A DNA stretch of 14,907 bases from Mageeibacillus sp. UBA1255 (GTDB lineage Bacteria > Bacillota > Clostridia > UBA1212 > UBA1255). Where the stretch lies: contig DBVV01000100.1 in assembly GCA_002308795.1 (NCBI GenBank), positions 155 to 15,061 on the forward strand, in the 5' to 3' direction. The translations under genes were made by a program, and so were the position numbers. The notes below the pieces were generated by a model. That model was not told the origin of the DNA. It made no database searches and saw only the letters and a program-made list of their open reading frames with translations. Shown piece after piece: positions 13,462-14,907 of the stretch (position 1 is the first letter of the stretch; each line of letters begins with the position of its first letter).

Positions 13462-14790
13462 ATGAAACTGGAAAAAGAAAGAAACAGTATAAGAATAACG
13501 TATGAGTCCGATGCTCCTGCAGGCGAGATCAACCCGGCTTTTGAAAAGCTTTGCTCGGAGATCGAAGGTATTTTTCTTCCGTATGACGCTCAAAAGGAAA
13601 AAGAAAGTATCGTGCTGAATATAAGACACAGGGAGTCCCTTAAGGTCTATCTCGAGAAGAACGTGTTCAGCATTGATAATTACATAGATATGCTCAGAAG
13701 GATAAAAAAACTGTATCTTGATCTGGCAAACGCCGGGTATGATCCGTCGGTGTGCGTATGGGATATTGACGCGGTATTCGTCGGTGGCAGCATAAGTGAA
13801 CTGGAAGTTGTTTATCCGGTACTGAAAAGCGGAAATGACGATCCGTGCGGCTCACTGACTGATCTGCTGGCGGTTGCGTCTCTTCATGTGTTTGATTCCC
13901 GGGACAACGCTCTGGAGGCTCTGTCTGCTGTTGTCAGGAATTTTAATGCCTGGGAGAAAGGCGAATCCGGTTTTTTGCTGACAAGCGAGCTTTTTGATGA
14001 TTCTATAAAAGAACTTTCTGCTTTCGCGTCCGGTTCAGGCATGCTGAAACAGTATGCTCATGTGTTTATAGGAGAAATAAAAAAGTACGTAGGTATCGGT
14101 AAAAGAGCAAATACTCAAACTGCTTCGGATAAGCCAAAAGAATTAAATACGGATGGCAGGAAAGGGGATGAACGGAAAAAAGGAAACCAGGCCGGTCCGG
14201 ATAATAATGCCGATAAGCCTTTTAAGCAATTAATCGGTAAAATAAAGGGGAGTCTGGGCGGATCTGCTGTTAATATAACAGTTAAGCGTGATAATATGAT
14301 TTCAGGATCGATTTTAAAGGCCCTGGGACGCGACAGGACGGCTTTAACCGACCGGGTGATATTGCGAGCCGGTCAGCCGTTAAAGTCGCGCAGAAACGGC
14401 AGCAGAGGGCTTCAAAGCAGGGTCGTGGAATTAAAACCGGAAGAATTTGCGGGTGACAATACGATTCCGATGAGGCAGCATAAGGGTAGAAAAGAGGATC
14501 GTATAGCTGAGGCTGCTTACAGAAGCGGGGATGAAGCTTGCCTGCCCGTGACTACTGTGATCGGCAGGGAGTTATCTCAAGATCTTTTCGGCGCTTTTTG
14601 TCCGTACGTAAGTTCGTCTCACGCGAAGATCGTTTACTACAAAAAGAAGTATTTGTTAACTGATACGGATTCGCTTAACGGGACGTTTCTTAACGATGAA
14701 CGGCTTAAGCCCGGTGTTTATTACAGGCTTATAAAGGGAGATACGGTCAGTTTCGCTCATAGATCGTTGTCATTCAGCTTCTCTCCGTGA
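13462..14790 (+). CDS. FHA-domain protein with DUF6382-like N-terminus
   Basis: A 442-residue cytoplasmic protein. The N-terminal half (about 1-212) resembles the DUF6382 module that precedes FHA domains in Clostridia tad loci: ESLKVYLEKNVFSIDNYIDML (58-78), then a conserved-looking DIDAVFVGGS (101-110) and LEVVYPV (114-120). A long, charged, probably disordered linker spans about 213-360. The C-terminal FHA domain (about 362-440) keeps the phosphothreonine-binding residues: IGRE (367-370), SSSHAKI (384-390) and SLNGTFLN (404-411). FHA domains bind phosphothreonine partners, so it may tie pilus assembly to Ser/Thr kinase signalling. Neither kinase nor substrate is visible here. It lies 18 nt after the pilin gene with AAAAGGA upstream. 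FHA sure, the N-terminal family likely. Confidence 0.85.
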   Translation: MKLEKERNSIRITYESDAPAGEINPAFEKLCSEIEGIFLPYDAQKEKESIVLNIRHRESLKVYLEKNVFSIDNYIDMLRRIKKLYLDLANAGYDPSVCVWDIDAVFVGGSISELEVVYPVLKSGNDDPCGSLTDLLAVASLHVFDSRDNALEALSAVVRNFNAWEKGESGFLLTSELFDDSIKELSAFASGSGMLKQYAHVFIGEIKKYVGIGKRANTQTASDKPKELNTDGRKGDERKKGNQAGPDNNADKPFKQLIGKIKGSLGGSAVNITVKRDNMISGSILKALGRDRTALTDRVILRAGQPLKSRRNGSRGLQSRVVELKPEEFAGDNTIPMRQHKGRKEDRIAEAAYRSGDEACLPVTTVIGRELSQDLFGAFCPYVSSSHAKIVYYKKKYLLTDTDSLNGTFLNDERLKPGVYYRLIKGDTVSFAHRSLSFSFSP

Positions 14791-14818
14791 CTGACGCTGC
14801 CTGTTTTACGTGATTTAA

Positions 14819-14841
14819 GACAAGGTGCTTTGCGCCGTGTC
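14819..14841 (+). other. Hairpin downstream of the FHA gene
   Basis: GACA-a-GGTGC pairs with GCGCC-g-TGTC around a TTT loop (9 pairs counting one G-T wobble, one mismatch). No T-run follows, so termination is unlikely. The 14791-14907 stretch shows no gene start that I can support. Confidence 0.4.
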
Positions 14842-14907
14842 CTGGCTCCACATCCTCTATCGGCGCTGTCTTCGGTGGTTAAATGAGGTAAAAGTTAAGC
14901 GACACGC

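Noticed and set aside
14819..14841. Intrinsic terminator of the tad operon
   Set aside because: The stem is good but no T-run follows, and tad clusters usually continue with more genes beyond this point.

Overview
The window looks like a piece of chromosome from a Gram-positive anaerobe of the class Clostridia. This is an inference from several clues: a TPP riboswitch driving an ECF-type thiamine S-component, a YabE-like DUF348-G5-3D cell-wall protein directly upstream of the rRNA dimethylase gene rsmA/ksgA, a Clostridia-style tad pilus cluster containing an Flp1-like pilin and an FHA protein, strong AGGAGG-type ribosome binding sites, and several TTG starts. No rRNA, tRNA, CRISPR array, insertion sequence or phage gene is visible.

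Left block (1-4426): a four-gene operon on the minus strand. In transcription order it holds a PfkB-family sugar-acid kinase, a full-length 6-phosphogluconate dehydrogenase, a UxuB-type SDR mannonate oxidoreductase, and a LarA-superfamily (nickel-pincer) 2-hydroxyacid epimerase that runs off the left edge. A divergent AraC-family regulator faces it across a 205-bp promoter region, which contains back-to-back promoters and two 9-bp direct repeats 22 bp apart. Together the enzymes suggest a sugar-acid route linking fructuronate, mannonate, gluconate and 6-phosphogluconate, feeding ribulose 5-phosphate. This unusual gene set is the most interesting hypothesis in the window.

Middle block (5300-10460): a stand-alone PF14907-type nucleotidyltransferase is followed by a short tandem-repeat tract (two 29-bp units, then three 11-bp units). 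Next comes a sigma-A promoter, a TPP riboswitch and thiT. The riboswitch is followed by a hairpin that buries the thiT ribosome binding site, and ThiT has an unusual C-terminal extension with two extra membrane helices. A consensus promoter then drives a TTG-started yabE-like gene, which overlaps rsmA (ksgA) by 4 nt.

Right block (10402-14790): a good promoter precedes a tad/Flp pilus operon of cpaF (tadA-type ATPase), tadB, tadC, an Flp1-like pilin with a very strong ribosome binding site, and an FHA protein with a DUF6382-like N-terminus. A perfect 7-bp stem, extended to 11 pairs with one mismatch, sits between tadC and the pilin and may help set pilin expression. The rest of the tad machinery (prepilin peptidase, TadE-like pseudopilins, TadZ) would lie outside the window.
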